Part shown: one piece after another, positions 1-12,459 of the stretch
How the letters are laid out: each line of letters starts with the position of its first letter
How positions within the stretch are numbered: the stretch's first letter is position 1
Source of the DNA: Hymenobacter polaris
GTDB taxonomy: Bacteria; Bacteroidota; Bacteroidia; Cytophagales; Hymenobacteraceae
Direction: 5' to 3'
Assembly (NCBI RefSeq): GCF_012927305.1
Contig: NZ_JABBGH010000001.1
Coordinates: 2,108,001-2,172,000 of the forward strand
Length of the DNA stretch: 64,000 bases
Made by a program: the position numbers and the translations under genes
The notes under the pieces: generated by a model
Database searches by the model: none
Seen by the model: only the letters and a program-made list of their open reading frames with translations
Told to the model about the DNA's origin: nothing

Positions 1-950
1 CGCCCGCCCGGCTGGCCCACGCGCTGGCCGCCACCCTGCCCGCCCCGCTCGACACGGTGTACTTCACCAACTCGGGGGCCGAAGCCATTGAGGGCGCCCT
101 AAAGCTGGCCAAGCGCCACACCGGGCGCACGGGCCTGGTTTCCAGTTTCAACGCCTACCACGGCTCTACGCACGGGGCGCTGTCCATTACCGGCTCCGAG
201 GACTTCAAGAACAGCTACCGCCCGCTGCTGCCTGGCGTCACGCACCTGCGCTACAACGAGCTGGCCAACCTAGGCCTCATTACTGAGCTCACGGCCGCCG
301 TGGTGCTCGAAACCGTGCAGGGCGAGGCCGGCGTGCGCCCACCGCAGCCCGGCTACCTGCCCGCCGTGCGCCAGCGCTGCACCGAGGTGGGCGCCCTGCT
401 CATTCTCGACGAAATTCAGTGCGGCTTTGGGCGCACGGGCACGCAGTGGGCCTTCGAGCAGTTTGGGGTGGTGCCCGATATTTTGGTGTGCGCCAAAGGC
501 ATGGGCGGCGGCATGCCCATCGGGGCGTTCATTTCCTCGCCCGCCATCATGGCCGGCTTCCAAACCAACCCCATCCTCGGGCACTGCACCACGTTTGGGG
601 GCCACCCGGTGAGCTGCGCGGCGGCGCTAGCCACGCTGCAAGTCATTCAGGAGGAAGACCTACTGGCCCAGGTGCCAGCCAAGGCCGCGCGCATTCGCGA
701 GCAGCTGCGCCACCCCGCCATTCGCGAAATTCGCAACCAGGGGCTGCTAATGGCCGTCGAGTTTGAGTCGTTTGCGGTGCTCAAGCCTATCATCGACCAC
801 GCCCTAGCCCACGAGGGCATCCTCACCGACTGGTTTCTGTTCTGCGATAACTCGCTGCGCATCGCCCCGCCGCTCACCATTACGGAAGCTGAAATTGACC
901 AAGCCTGCGCGGGGCTGCTACGGGCCATCGCAGCCGAGACCACTGATTAG
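1..950 (+). CDS. Class III aminotransferase, 5'-truncated by window edge
   Basis: PLP-dependent aminotransferase of the acetylornithine/ornithine group, fold type I. The reading frame is open from base 3 (PARLAHALAATL...), so the start lies outside the window; about 316 residues are visible. Diagnostic features are TNSGAEAIEGALKLA (phosphate-binding region), LILDEIQCGFGRTG with the Asp that contacts the PLP ring nitrogen, and CAKGMGGGMPIGAF with the Schiff-base Lys. The C-terminal small domain is complete and ends in a TAG stop. The exact substrate cannot be told from this part; argD-like, 4-aminobutyrate or other omega-amino acids are all possible. The 3' side is followed by a terminator hairpin shared with the convergent TerB-like gene. 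Confidence 0.9.
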   Translation, partial: PARLAHALAATLPAPLDTVYFTNSGAEAIEGALKLAKRHTGRTGLVSSFNAYHGSTHGALSITGSEDFKNSYRPLLPGVTHLRYNELANLGLITELTAAVVLETVQGEAGVRPPQPGYLPAVRQRCTEVGALLILDEIQCGFGRTGTQWAFEQFGVVPDILVCAKGMGGGMPIGAFISSPAIMAGFQTNPILGHCTTFGGHPVSCAAALATLQVIQEEDLLAQVPAKAARIREQLRHPAIREIRNQGLLMAVEFESFAVLKPIIDHALAHEGILTDWFLFCDNSLRIAPPLTITEAEIDQACAGLLRAIAAETTD

Positions 951-1066
951 CGCGGATTTAAGCGGATTTCACGGATTTTGTAGTCATAAAAAAAGGCCGC
1001 CTAATGGGCGGCCTTACCGGCGTTACATAAGAAGGAAATCGTCCCCGAAATCCACGCTAATCAGCG
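943..1066. repeat. Inverted repeat flanking a terminator (ATTAGCG-GGATTT type)
   Basis: The left arm near 943-962 (ATTAGCGCGGATTT) is answered near 1047-1064 by AAATCCACGCTAAT on the same strand, with the terminator hairpin between them. GGATTT is also repeated in tandem on the left side. A related repeat with GGATTTAAC units occurs near 41,500-41,764, so this looks like a dispersed intergenic element. Confidence 0.6.
988..1016 (-). terminator. Rho-independent terminator of the TerB-like gene
   Basis: GGCCGCC-TAAT-GGCGGCC stem-loop preceded on the plus strand by seven A residues. On the minus strand this is a GC-rich hairpin followed by a T-run, directly downstream of the TerB-like gene. It may also stop the aminotransferase transcript. 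Confidence 0.8.
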
Positions 1067-1069
1067 ATT

Positions 1070-1516
1070 CTAGCGGGTGGCCGTATTGTTGTAATTCAGG
1101 AAGCTGAGGCTCTCGTCTTTGATGCGGTCGCGCGGCACGGCATCTTTCACGCCCTGCGAGATTTTGCGCACCAGCACGCCCACGATGGCTTTGCGGAAAC
1201 CCAGCTTTTCGGCCATGTCGATGCAGAAATCCATCTCGGTTTCGTCCACCACGCCGTCGGCCAGCATCATGTCCACGAGGTCAAAAATCTGGTCGAAGCG
1301 CTCTGAGTCGTTGTGGGGCAGGTCAGAGTTATTGGTAGCGTTGCCGGCAATAATCTTGCGCACCTCGCCGGCCGATACCCCATTCTTTTTGCCAACGGTG
1401 ATGATAAAATTCAATTCACGGTCGTCGACGTGGCCGTCAGCCTTGGCCAGAGCGGCCAGGTTGAACAGGTGGCCTTTTATTTTTTTAGCCTGCTCGTTTT
1501 CGAAAAAACCAAACAT
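1070..1516 (-). CDS. TerB-like tellurite-resistance-fold protein
   Basis: A 148-residue cytosolic protein with the all-helical TerB-like fold. The repeated acidic metal-binding-type segments are visible as ALAKADGHVDDRELNFI near residues 22-38 and DMMLADGVVDETEMDFC near residues 87-103. Both follow the family pattern of a D-G-x-(V/I)-x-x-x-E turn. It is a single-domain protein without other ter genes nearby, so it is probably a stand-alone TerB homologue; the physiological role is unknown. It is convergent with the aminotransferase and divergent from pfkA. Confidence 0.85.
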   Translation of the reverse strand: MFGFFENEQAKKIKGHLFNLAALAKADGHVDDRELNFIITVGKKNGVSAGEVRKIIAGNATNNSDLPHNDSERFDQIFDLVDMMLADGVVDETEMDFCIDMAEKLGFRKAIVGVLVRKISQGVKDAVPRDRIKDESLSFLNYNNTATR

Positions 1517-1734
1517 AGGACAATAGAGAGTGAAGGTGGGCGAGAGGTAAGCGAAAAGTACAGCAAAATCTGCTTAAAACCAACAGGCTTGCCTAGGCGG
1601 CCCGCCCGCTTATACGCAGCCGCCCGAAAAATGTAACACCCCAAACCATTGCGGCCGGTATCAGTTGGGAAAGTAATTACGACCTTTGCGGACTTAAAGC
1701 TGGTCCGGGGCGGACGGCTGCTCTTTGATTAGGT

Positions 1735-2709
1735 ATGATGAAAAGAATTGGGGTATTTACCAGCGGCGGCGATGCGCCAGGTATGAACGCTTGCATCCGC
1801 GCCGTAGTGCGGGCCGCCGTGTACCACGGCGTAGAGGTCTACGGCATCGTGCGAGGCTACAGCGGGATGATTAAGGGCGAGATGGTGAAGCTCGACTCGG
1901 CGTCGGTGTCGAACACGGTGCAGCGCGGTGGCACCATCCTCAAGTCGGCCCGCTCGCAAAAGTTTATGACCAAGGAGGGGCGGCAGCAGGCGTTTGAGCA
2001 GCTTAGCAGCCACGGCATTGAGGGCCTGGTAGCCATTGGCGGCAACGGCACCTTCACGGGCGCCACGCTTTTCGAGCAGGAGTTTGGCATCCCGACGGTG
2101 GGCGCGCCGGGCACCATCGACAACGACCTGTTTGGCACCGACTACACCATTGGCTACGACACGGCCGTGAACACGGCCCTGGACTGCATCGACAAGATTC
2201 GGGACACGGCCGACTCGCACGACCGCTGTTTTTTTGTGGAAGTGATGGGGCGCGACTCGGGCTACATCGCCATTCCGTGCGCCATCGGGGGCGGGGCCGA
2301 AATCGTGATTGTGCCCGAAACGGCCATGAGCGTGGAAGCCGTGATTGAGAGCCTGCAAGCCAGCTACAGCCGCCACAAAACCTCGTTTATCGTGATTGTG
2401 GCCGAGGGCGAGGAGGAAGGTAACGTGCACACCATCGCGCGCCGGGTGAAGGAGGCCATTCCGCAGCTCGACACCCGCGTTACCATCGTGGGTCACATTC
2501 AGCGTGGCGGCTCGCCTACCGCCGCCGACCGCCTGCTGGCCTCGCAGCTTGGCATTGCCGCCGTCGAAGGCCTGCTTAACGGCATGAAAAACGTGATGGC
2601 CGGCATCGTGGACCGCAAACTCATGTACACGCCTTTCAACGATACCATCACCAAGCGCAAGGTTATCAACCAGAGCTTTATGCGCATGGTGGAAATCCTA
2701 AGCGTGTAA
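1735..2709 (+). CDS. pfkA: 6-phosphofructokinase
   Basis: ATP-type phosphofructokinase (fructose-6-phosphate to fructose-1,6-bisphosphate, glycolysis), 324 residues, usual length. Visible motifs are GVFTSGGDAPGMN at the N-terminus, PGTIDND with the catalytic Asp pair near residues 130 and 132, and VEVMGRDSGYIA in substrate binding. Two consecutive Met codons open the frame; starting at the second (1738) gives the canonical MKRIGVFTSGG. Oddity: the nucleotide-binding loop reads IGGNGTF where the family normally has GGDG, so the Asp equivalent to E. coli Asp103 is Asn. A perfect bidirectional terminator follows. Confidence 0.95.
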   Translation: MMKRIGVFTSGGDAPGMNACIRAVVRAAVYHGVEVYGIVRGYSGMIKGEMVKLDSASVSNTVQRGGTILKSARSQKFMTKEGRQQAFEQLSSHGIEGLVAIGGNGTFTGATLFEQEFGIPTVGAPGTIDNDLFGTDYTIGYDTAVNTALDCIDKIRDTADSHDRCFFVEVMGRDSGYIAIPCAIGGGAEIVIVPETAMSVEAVIESLQASYSRHKTSFIVIVAEGEEEGNVHTIARRVKEAIPQLDTRVTIVGHIQRGGSPTAADRLLASQLGIAAVEGLLNGMKNVMAGIVDRKLMYTPFNDTITKRKVINQSFMRMVEILSV

Positions 2710-2724
2710 GTAACTGCATAAAAA

Positions 2725-2765
2725 AGCACGTCATTCCGAGCCGGCTCGGAATGACGTGCTTTTTT
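2725..2765. terminator. Bidirectional terminator between pfkA and miaA
   Basis: A perfect inverted repeat (GCACGTCATTCCGAGC and its complement) with A-run before and T-run after. It serves the convergent genes pfkA and miaA. The core GTCATTCCGAGC is a short relative of the REP-like family found throughout this window. Confidence 0.9.
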
Positions 2766-3690
2766 ACTCGTCAATAGTTAGCCACTGATACTCAGCGTCC
2801 CTCCGCAGCCAGGTAAGCTGGCGCTTGGCATAGTGGCGGGTGTTGCGCTGGAGCAGGCGCACAGCCTCGGCGTAGTCGTAGAGGCCGTCGAGGTAGCCGA
2901 AGATTTCCTGGTAGCCCACGGTTTGCAGGGCGTTGTGCTGGCGGTAGGGCAGCAGGGTGGTTGCTTCGGCCACCAGGCCCTCGGCCAGCATGTGCAGCAC
3001 GCGCTGGTCGATGCGGGTGTACAGCTCCTCGCGGGGGCGGCTTAGGGCCACTTTCACCACCCGAAAGGGGCGCTGGGCGGCTTCGGCCACGGCGGCGGGC
3101 CCGCGGTGGAAGCTGGAAAAGGGCTGGCCCGTGCCGCGCACTATTTCGAGGGCGCGCAGCACGCGCTGGTGGTTGTGCAAGTCGAGGCGCTGGTGGGCTA
3201 CCGGGTCGAGGCGGGCCAGTTCGCTTACCAGCGCGGGCAGGCCTAGGGCCTGCAGCTCGTGCTGCAGCTGCTGGCGCACCTGGGGCGGCACCGGGGGCAG
3301 TTCGTCGAGGCCATCGGTGAGAGCCTGTAAGTACAGCCCCGAGCCCCCCGTGGCGATGACCACGGCATGGCGCCGGAATAGCTCAGCGAGCAGCCCTAGG
3401 GCATCGGTGGCGAAGCGGCCGGCGCTGTAGTCCTCGGCAATGCTGTGCGAACCAATGAAGTGGTGCGGCACGCCCTGCATTTCGGTGGGCGTGGGCTTGG
3501 CGGTGCCAATGCGCATTTCGCGGTAGAACTGGCGCGAGTCGGCCGAGATAATCTCGGTGCCTAGCTGCTGGGCCAGGGCCACGGTGAGGGCGGTTTTGCC
3601 CACCGCCGTGGGGCCGGCCACGGCCAGCAGCACCGGGCGCGGGTCAGCAGCGGTGGGCGCCAGCTGGGGCAGGATGGTGGGCAAAAGCAT
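2764..3690 (-). CDS. miaA: tRNA dimethylallyltransferase MiaA
   Basis: Transfers a dimethylallyl group to A37 of tRNAs that read UNN codons. 308 residues, normal length. Near the N-terminus AVAGPTAVGKTALT is the Walker A/P-loop; EIISADSRQFYREMRIGTAKP and VPHHFIGS follow, all hallmark MiaA segments. The C-terminal half carries the DMAPP/tRNA-binding part (GYQEIFGYLDG, RRNTRHYAKRQLTWLRR type). The downstream terminator is shared with pfkA. The glycosyltransferase gene lies about 60 bases upstream on the same strand, so the two may be cotranscribed. Confidence 0.96.
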   Translation of the reverse strand: MLLPTILPQLAPTAADPRPVLLAVAGPTAVGKTALTVALAQQLGTEIISADSRQFYREMRIGTAKPTPTEMQGVPHHFIGSHSIAEDYSAGRFATDALGLLAELFRRHAVVIATGGSGLYLQALTDGLDELPPVPPQVRQQLQHELQALGLPALVSELARLDPVAHQRLDLHNHQRVLRALEIVRGTGQPFSSFHRGPAAVAEAAQRPFRVVKVALSRPREELYTRIDQRVLHMLAEGLVAEATTLLPYRQHNALQTVGYQEIFGYLDGLYDYAEAVRLLQRNTRHYAKRQLTWLRRDAEYQWLTIDE

Positions 3691-3749
3691 AGAAGTAGGT
3701 TATGGCTGGTAGTCGCCAAGGCGAGCCCTAGGGGTAGCCGCTGCAAATT

Positions 3750-4946
3750 TCAAGACAAAACCTGCCGGTACAGCTCCAGCAATACTTGCTCTTCGCGCTG
3801 CCAGGCCCACTCGCGGCGGGCCTGGCGGCAGGCGGCGGCCAACTGCTGGTAGTGGGCGCCGGGCTGGCCGCCGGGCAGCAGCCGGCCCAGGGCGGCGGCC
3901 AGCGTGGCAGGCGCCAGGTCGGGCACCAGCTCGGCCACCGGGTACTGCTGGCACAGGGCGCGGTACTCGGGGAAGTCGATGCAAAGCTGCGGAATGCCGG
4001 CCTGCACGTAGTCGAAGAACTTGTTGGCCAGCGAGTAATAGTAGCTCAGGCCCGCGTTCTCGAGCAGCATAATGCCCACCGTGGCCTGGGCGGTGAGGCG
4101 GCGCAGCTCGGCCGGCAGCACGTAGCCCTTGAACTCGACCTGCCCGCTGGCCAGCAGCCCGAGGCCTGCCGCCTGCTGGCGCAGCTGCGCCGAGAGGTCG
4201 CCCTCGCCGCACACTACCAGCCGGGCTGGCACTTGGGGCATAGCCGCCAGCAGCGCCTCCAGGCCCCGCCCCACGTTCAAAGCACCCTGGTAGAGCAGCG
4301 TGGCGGGCCAAATGGCCCTAGGGCTCGCGCCTGGCCCTAGGGCCGCTGGGCCAACCGGAACCACTTGGGCGGCCTCCTCCCCCACCGGCACGTTGCGCAC
4401 CACGGCGAAGGAGCAGCCGGGGTGGCGCGCCTCAAACAGCCGAGCCAGGGCCGGGCCCACGGTGTAGCGCAGCCGGGCGCGGGGCACAATAAAATCTTCC
4501 ACCCAGCGCCATACCCGCCGCACGGCCGGCCGGCCCACCACCTCGGGCGTGTCGGTGAATAGCTCGTGGGCATCGTACACGAACGGCTGCCCCCCTAGGC
4601 GGGCGCGCAGCCAGGTGGGCAGGGCCGCGTCGAGGTCGGCGCACGCCCAGAGGCTGGCGCGCTCACCTAGCAAGTACAGCAGCAACCGCAGGTTATACTC
4701 GAGGTAAAAGAGCTTGCCGCGCTGAAAGAAGCCCCGCAGCCGGTGCTGGGCGTAGGGGCCGGGCACCAGCGGCACCGAGGCCGGCCGCTGCCAGCCCACC
4801 AGCTGCACCTGGTAGCCAGCCGCCGCCAGGCTGCCGCAAATGCGCTGCATCCGCTGGTCGTAGCTTAGGTCGGTGGTGGCGGCCAGCACCAGCCGGACGG
4901 GTGGCCGCACCCCAACTTGCGCCGCCATGGTGGAAAGAAAGCCCAA
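3750..4946 (-). CDS. Glycosyltransferase, GT4-type
   Basis: 398-residue GT-B-fold glycosyltransferase, presumably acting on surface polysaccharide or lipid-linked sugars. The N-terminal half opens with VRLVLAATTDLSYDQRMQR, common in family 4 transferases. The C-terminal donor-binding half shows LLYQGALNVGRGLEALLAAM, ARLVVCGEGDL, VEFKGYVLP and a terminal acidic region around SLANKFFDYVQAGIPQL, which corresponds to the EX7E area with a loosely conserved first Glu. Start at 4946; an internal Met six codons later (4928) is an equally good start. No other cell-envelope genes are adjacent, so the substrate cannot be inferred. Confidence 0.85.
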   Translation of the reverse strand: MGFLSTMAAQVGVRPPVRLVLAATTDLSYDQRMQRICGSLAAAGYQVQLVGWQRPASVPLVPGPYAQHRLRGFFQRGKLFYLEYNLRLLLYLLGERASLWACADLDAALPTWLRARLGGQPFVYDAHELFTDTPEVVGRPAVRRVWRWVEDFIVPRARLRYTVGPALARLFEARHPGCSFAVVRNVPVGEEAAQVVPVGPAALGPGASPRAIWPATLLYQGALNVGRGLEALLAAMPQVPARLVVCGEGDLSAQLRQQAAGLGLLASGQVEFKGYVLPAELRRLTAQATVGIMLLENAGLSYYYSLANKFFDYVQAGIPQLCIDFPEYRALCQQYPVAELVPDLAPATLAAALGRLLPGGQPGAHYQQLAAACRQARREWAWQREEQVLLELYRQVLS

Positions 4947-5030
4947 CAGATAGTATTTTTAGTGCAAAACTACGCTACCCATTTCCCGAGGCCCATTTGC
5001 TAGCAGCTTTATCGCTTCCTTTACTCCTCT

Positions 5031-8647
<3,617 letters not shown>

Positions 8648-8660
<13 letters not shown>

Positions 8661-8707
8661 GGGGTGCCGCCGGTCCTAGGGCCGGCGGCACCCCCTAGGA
8701 GGCTAGG
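8648..8707. repeat. 26-bp perfect hairpin over the kinase stop codon
   Basis: Arms 8648-8673 and 8682-8707 are exact reverse complements around the 8-base loop TCCTAGGG. The TAG stop of the kinase (8658-8660) lies in the left arm. It has no T-run, so it looks like a transcript-3'-end protecting structure or a repeat, not a simple terminator. CCTAGG occurs in both arms and in the loop. Confidence 0.85.
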
Positions 8708-8970
8708 AACGGGGCAGGCAGCATTATAGAACTATACCAAGAAGCAGCAGCCAGATGACCAAGTTGAGCGTGCTCGCTGGCAACTACTAACGACCTTTGC
8801 CTACCCCTAGGGCCAACCTATGGGGCAGTTGCTGCCACTTATTTGCTTGGCGGCCGAGTAGGAGACTAGCTAGATAAAATGAGTCCGCTAATTTTTTATT
8901 TACAAAAAAAACATCGACTTTTCCAGCTATTCCCCCTACTCTCTGTTTTTAATTCGTTTTTACCTACCCT
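8708..8970. other. Intergenic leader of the response-regulator gene
   Basis: About 260 bases without a credible gene. The last 100 bases before the receiver gene are AT-rich (ATTTTTTATTTACAAAAAAA at about 8889-8908), as expected for a promoter or leader region. No promoter box could be assigned with confidence. Confidence 0.4.
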
Positions 8971-9357
8971 ATGGCACACGGAGACTCCCCTAAAACTATT
9001 CTCATTGCCGAAGACAGCTCAGTTATTCAAAGCCTCACGCGCAAGATTCTGGAGCAGCAGCACTACCGCATCGTAGTGGCCAAAAACGGTAATGAAGTGA
9101 TGCGCCAAATCGAGAGCCAGCCTTTTGATGGGGTACTGATGGATATAAATATTCCCATGAAGAATGGCTTGGAGTGCACCCGCGAGATTCGCCAGCACAC
9201 CGATGCCGCTATCCGGAAGCTGCCTATTATTGCCATCACTGGCAACGCACACAATTTTTCGCTGGCGCAGTTTCAAGAGGCCGGCATTACCGATTACCTG
9301 CCCAAGCCGCTCGATTTTGACGCGCTGGTGCGCGCCGTGCGCCAGTACATTGGGTAG
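8971..9357 (+). CDS. CheY-like single-domain response regulator
   Basis: 128 residues, one receiver domain and no output domain. The acidic pocket is KTILIAEDSS near residues 9-18, the phospho-acceptor is Asp58 in VLMDINIPMKNG, the conserved Thr is in IIAITGNA, and the Lys is in YLPKPLDFD. The AITGNA and LPKPL sequences are typical of receivers that work with hybrid kinases. Being downstream of the 1209-residue kinase, it is the obvious candidate recipient of the Hpt phosphate. Confidence 0.93.
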   Translation: MAHGDSPKTILIAEDSSVIQSLTRKILEQQHYRIVVAKNGNEVMRQIESQPFDGVLMDINIPMKNGLECTREIRQHTDAAIRKLPIIAITGNAHNFSLAQFQEAGITDYLPKPLDFDALVRAVRQYIG

Positions 9358-9365
9358 GGCTTGCT

Positions 9366-9466
9366 AATGTGGAAATGCGAAAATGTGAAAGATGGCAGAA
9401 GTAGATACTAGCGTTGGCTGGGCTATTTCTTCTCATCTTCCACTTTTTTATATTCTCACATCACTC
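9366..9466. repeat. Imperfect inverted repeat of ATGTGAAA-type units
   Basis: AATGTGGAAATGCGAAAATG (9366 on) and the complementary TCTTCCACTTTTTTATATTC with CTCACATC (9435-9463) flank about 40 bases just upstream of the MBL hydrolase. A similar arrangement is found at 18,200-18,322. Confidence 0.5.
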
Positions 9467-9467
9467 T

Positions 9468-10241
9468 ATGAAACTCACTTTTTTGGGTACCGGCACGTCG
9501 TCGGGGGTACCCATGATTGGGTGCAGCTGCCCGGTATGCCGCTCGCTCGACTATCGCGATAAGCGCCTGCGCGCGGCCGTGCACCTGGCGGCGGGTGGCC
9601 GCAGCGTGGTAGTTGATACCGGCCCCGACTTTCGGCAGCAGATGCTGCGGGCCAACATCACGCAGCTCGACGCCATTCTGTTTACCCACGCCCACAAGGA
9701 CCACACGGCCGGTCTCGACGATGTGCGGGCCTTCAACTTTCGGCAGCAGCAGGAGATGCCCGTCTTTGCCGAGCCTAGGGTGGTAGAGCAGCTACGGGTC
9801 GAGTTTGCCTACGTGTTTGCCGAGCACAAGTATCCTGGTGTGCCGCAGGTGGCGTTGCACCCCATTGAGCGCGACGACGCGCCTTTCGACGTGCTGGGCT
9901 TAGCCGTGCAGCCGCTGCGGGCTTTGCACCATAAGCTGCCAGTGCTGGGCTTCCGGGTGGGCGGCCTGGCCTACCTGACGGACGCTAACAAGCTGCCCCC
10001 CAGCACTCTGGAGCAGATGCGCGGGGCCGACGTCGTCGTGCTGAACGCCCTGCGCCACGAGCCGCACCTGTCGCACTTCAATTTGCGCGAGGCCCTAGAG
10101 ATTCTAGAAGAGCTGGCCCCTAGGGCCGCCTACCTCACCCACATCAGCCACCAGCTGGGCCGCCACCGCGAGGTAGAAGCCACCCTGCCCCCTTGGATTC
10201 GGCTGGGCTACGACGGGCTGACGGTGGAGGTGCAGGACTAA
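9468..10241 (+). CDS. MBL-fold metal-dependent hydrolase (PhnP-like)
   Basis: 257 residues from ATG 9468, chosen because the protein then begins MKLTFLGTGTSSGVPMIGC, the normal N-terminus of this family; the open frame upstream is hydrophobic and lies in the repeat. The metal-binding motif is FTHAHKDHTAGLDD, with a CSCPVC pair near the start, as in the PhnP-like phosphodiesterase group that binds an additional Zn. Further His ligands are seen in LTHISHQLGRH near the C-terminus. Substrate is unknown; cyclic phosphodiester bonds are handled by relatives. Confidence 0.88.
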   Translation: MKLTFLGTGTSSGVPMIGCSCPVCRSLDYRDKRLRAAVHLAAGGRSVVVDTGPDFRQQMLRANITQLDAILFTHAHKDHTAGLDDVRAFNFRQQQEMPVFAEPRVVEQLRVEFAYVFAEHKYPGVPQVALHPIERDDAPFDVLGLAVQPLRALHHKLPVLGFRVGGLAYLTDANKLPPSTLEQMRGADVVVLNALRHEPHLSHFNLREALEILEELAPRAAYLTHISHQLGRHREVEATLPPWIRLGYDGLTVEVQD

Positions 10242-10759
10242 GCGGTATGCGCTTCTTGCTCTGGTTCACGGAAGAGTATCATTCGCCGCTATCGTCGGAT
10301 GAGGCGTTGCGCCGCATACGAAATAATTCCGTTCTACCAGGGTCCGTTGGCCTTGGCGCACCCAAAAGCAACCGCACCGTTAAGGGCGACGTGGCGACCT
10401 TCACGCTTTAACTCCTCACGAGCATCACCAAATCACTAGTATTGATACTGGCAGGCAGGATGAGCAGTACGGGTGCCGGGGGCTGCCGGCTACGTCTACA
10501 ATACCGCTTACTAGCATCAACTATCTTATTTGCAATAGTATAGGCCCGGCCTTAATGGTACGGCAAGCGTACCATTACTCCGCAATGACTGGCTGCATGA
10601 TACTGGTACGAACAACACGTTGGCGCCTGTTGGCCTATTTGCCCTGGGGCTAGCCTTTACGCTGCTTCCTTTTTGGCTAGAGGTGCATCAGGCACCCCTC
10701 ACGCTGGTAAAGCTATTGCGACTAAAGCCAGCCGCCTCGGCCTAGTTCAACCTCCTGCC
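10242..10759 (+). other. Intergenic region without a convincing gene
   Basis: About 520 bases. It contains a 54-codon open frame from ATG 10247 (MRFLLWFTEEYHSP...) that I cannot assign to a family and that may be the remnant of a small gene. No tRNA-like structure or REP-like palindrome was seen, but CTAG motifs are present. Confidence 0.4.
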
Positions 10760-12313
10760 ATGCATACCAACTACTATTTCCTGCGCCAGCTGGCCCTAGG
10801 CCTCACCGAGCGCCTGCGCGGGGCGCACGTCACGAACTGCTTCTCGCAGGAAAAGGACGAGCTGGTAGTGGGCTTGGTGCTGGCCGAGGGCGGCGAGTTT
10901 TGGTTGCGGGCGCAGCTGGGCGCGGCCTTCCCCACGCTGGCGCTGCCCGAGCACTTTCACCGCGCCCGCCAAAACTCGGTCGATTTGCTGCCCGAGCTGC
11001 TGGGCTGCACCGTAGCCAGCGCCGAAGCCTGGCCCGGCGACCGGGTGCTGCAGCTCAATTTTGCCGAGCACGGCGCCACGCTGGCCTTTAAGCTTTACGG
11101 ACCGCGGCCAAACGCTATTTTTCGGCCGGCGGCGGACGCGGCGGTGCAGCTGTTTCACCAGCGCTACGAGGCCGACGCGTCCCTAGGGCCCGCGCCGCCG
11201 CCCCTGGTGCCGCCGCCCGGCCGCCTGCCGCCCCCGCTGGCCGACTTGCCGTTGCGCTACCTGCGCACCCTAGGCTACGACTCCGCCCCTGCCTTGCAGC
11301 AGCAAGCGTTAGTGCAAGCCGTGGTGGGCCAGCTTGAAAGCCCGGCGCACTACTATATCATTTATTTGGATGGGCGCACCCGGCTGAGCTTGCTGCCGCT
11401 GGGCGAGGTGCTGGAAACGCTGCCCGGCGCCGACCCCATCGGGGCGCTGCGCCGCTACGTGCCGCTAACTCTGGCCCGCCGCGCCCTCGAAGCCGAGCGC
11501 CGCCAGCTGCACCAGCTGCTGACGCGCCGCGCCGAGGAGGCCAGCACCAGCGCCCAACTGGCCCGTCGGCGCCTGCACGCGCTAGCTCACGAAGCTAGCT
11601 ACCGCCACCGCGCCGACCTCATCATGGCGCATTTGCACGAGATTCCGGTGGGCGCCGCGCAGGTGGAAGTGCGCGATTTCCTGACCGATGAGTTGGTAAT
11701 GCTCAAGCTCAAGCCCCTCGAAAAGCCCCAGCAAACGGCCGCCAACTTCTACCGCAAAGCCAAAAACCAGCAGCGCGAAGAAACCGAGCTGCGCACCCGC
11801 ATCGAGCGGCGCGAAACCGAGGCCCTGCAGGCCCTGGAGCAGCTGGAGGCCCTGGACACCCAGCCCGCCCTCACCGAGCTGCGCGCCCTGCGCGCTTGGC
11901 GCAAGCAGCAGGGCCTAGACCCCGCCACCGTCGAAAAGCCTGCCAACGAACTGCCCTTCAAAGTGTTTCAGGACCGGGGCTTCACTATTTTGGTGGGCCG
12001 CAACGCCCAGAACAACGACTTGCTAACCCAGCGCTACGCCCACAAAGACGACCTTTGGCTGCACGCCAAAGACGTGAGCGGCTCGCACGTCGTTATTCGG
12101 CACCGGGCGGGGCAGCCCGTGCCTGAGCCCGTGGTGGAGCACGCCGCGCAGCTGGCGGCCTGGTATTCGCGCCGCCAGCACGACTCGCTGTGCCCCGTGA
12201 CGGTGACGCCCAAAAAATTTGTGCGCAAGCCCAAAGGTGCGCTGCCCGGCCAGGTGCTGGTTGAGCGCGAACGGGTGGTGCTGGTGGTACCCGGCAACCC
12301 CTTTGGCGAGTAG
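10760..12313 (+). CDS. NFACT family RNA-binding protein (RqcH/Rqc2-like)
   Basis: 517 residues from ATG 10760 (MHTNYYFLRQLALGLTERL). The product has the NFACT-N module at the start, a long helical coiled-coil middle (about 260-400, rich in Arg/Glu/Gln) and a C-terminal NFACT-R (DUF814) domain with GFTILVGRNAQNNDLLT, HKDDLWLHAKDVSGSHVVI and VTPKKFVRKPKGALPGQV. In bacteria with known function RqcH binds obstructed 50S subunits and adds Ala tails to stalled peptides; that role is inferred here by homology. A terminator and tRNA-Leu follow. Confidence 0.9.
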   Translation: MHTNYYFLRQLALGLTERLRGAHVTNCFSQEKDELVVGLVLAEGGEFWLRAQLGAAFPTLALPEHFHRARQNSVDLLPELLGCTVASAEAWPGDRVLQLNFAEHGATLAFKLYGPRPNAIFRPAADAAVQLFHQRYEADASLGPAPPPLVPPPGRLPPPLADLPLRYLRTLGYDSAPALQQQALVQAVVGQLESPAHYYIIYLDGRTRLSLLPLGEVLETLPGADPIGALRRYVPLTLARRALEAERRQLHQLLTRRAEEASTSAQLARRRLHALAHEASYRHRADLIMAHLHEIPVGAAQVEVRDFLTDELVMLKLKPLEKPQQTAANFYRKAKNQQREETELRTRIERRETEALQALEQLEALDTQPALTELRALRAWRKQQGLDPATVEKPANELPFKVFQDRGFTILVGRNAQNNDLLTQRYAHKDDLWLHAKDVSGSHVVIRHRAGQPVPEPVVEHAAQLAAWYSRRQHDSLCPVTVTPKKFVRKPKGALPGQVLVERERVVLVVPGNPFGE

Positions 12314-12334
12314 CCGGGCCTAGGGCCAGGCACT

Positions 12335-12365
12335 AAAAAAGCCCGCCGGGTAGGGCGGGCTTTTT
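12335..12365. terminator. Bidirectional terminator
   Basis: A6-GCCCGCC-loop-GGGCGGGC-T5 downstream of the NFACT gene. In the other direction it also ends the minus-strand tRNA-Leu transcript. Confidence 0.9.
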
Positions 12366-12377
12366 GTAGGTTGGTTG

Positions 12378-12459
12378 TGCGCGCGGGGAGATTCGAACTC
12401 CCACACCCGAAGGCACCACCCCCTCAAGATGGCGTGTCTACCAGTTTCACCACGTGCGC
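12378..12459 (-). tRNA. tRNA-Leu(GAG)
   Basis: A class II tRNA of 82 bases. On the minus strand it starts GCGCACGTGGTGAAAC, followed by the D-arm sequence CTGGTAGACACGC. The anticodon loop is TTGAGGG (anticodon GAG), the variable arm is TGCCTTCGGGT and the T-arm is GGGAGTTCGAATCTCCC. The acceptor pairs are GCGCACG with CGCGCGC, with one A-C mismatch at pair 5. No CCA is encoded. Unlike the modules at 32.6-33.7 kb it has the normal arm order. Confidence 0.95.
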
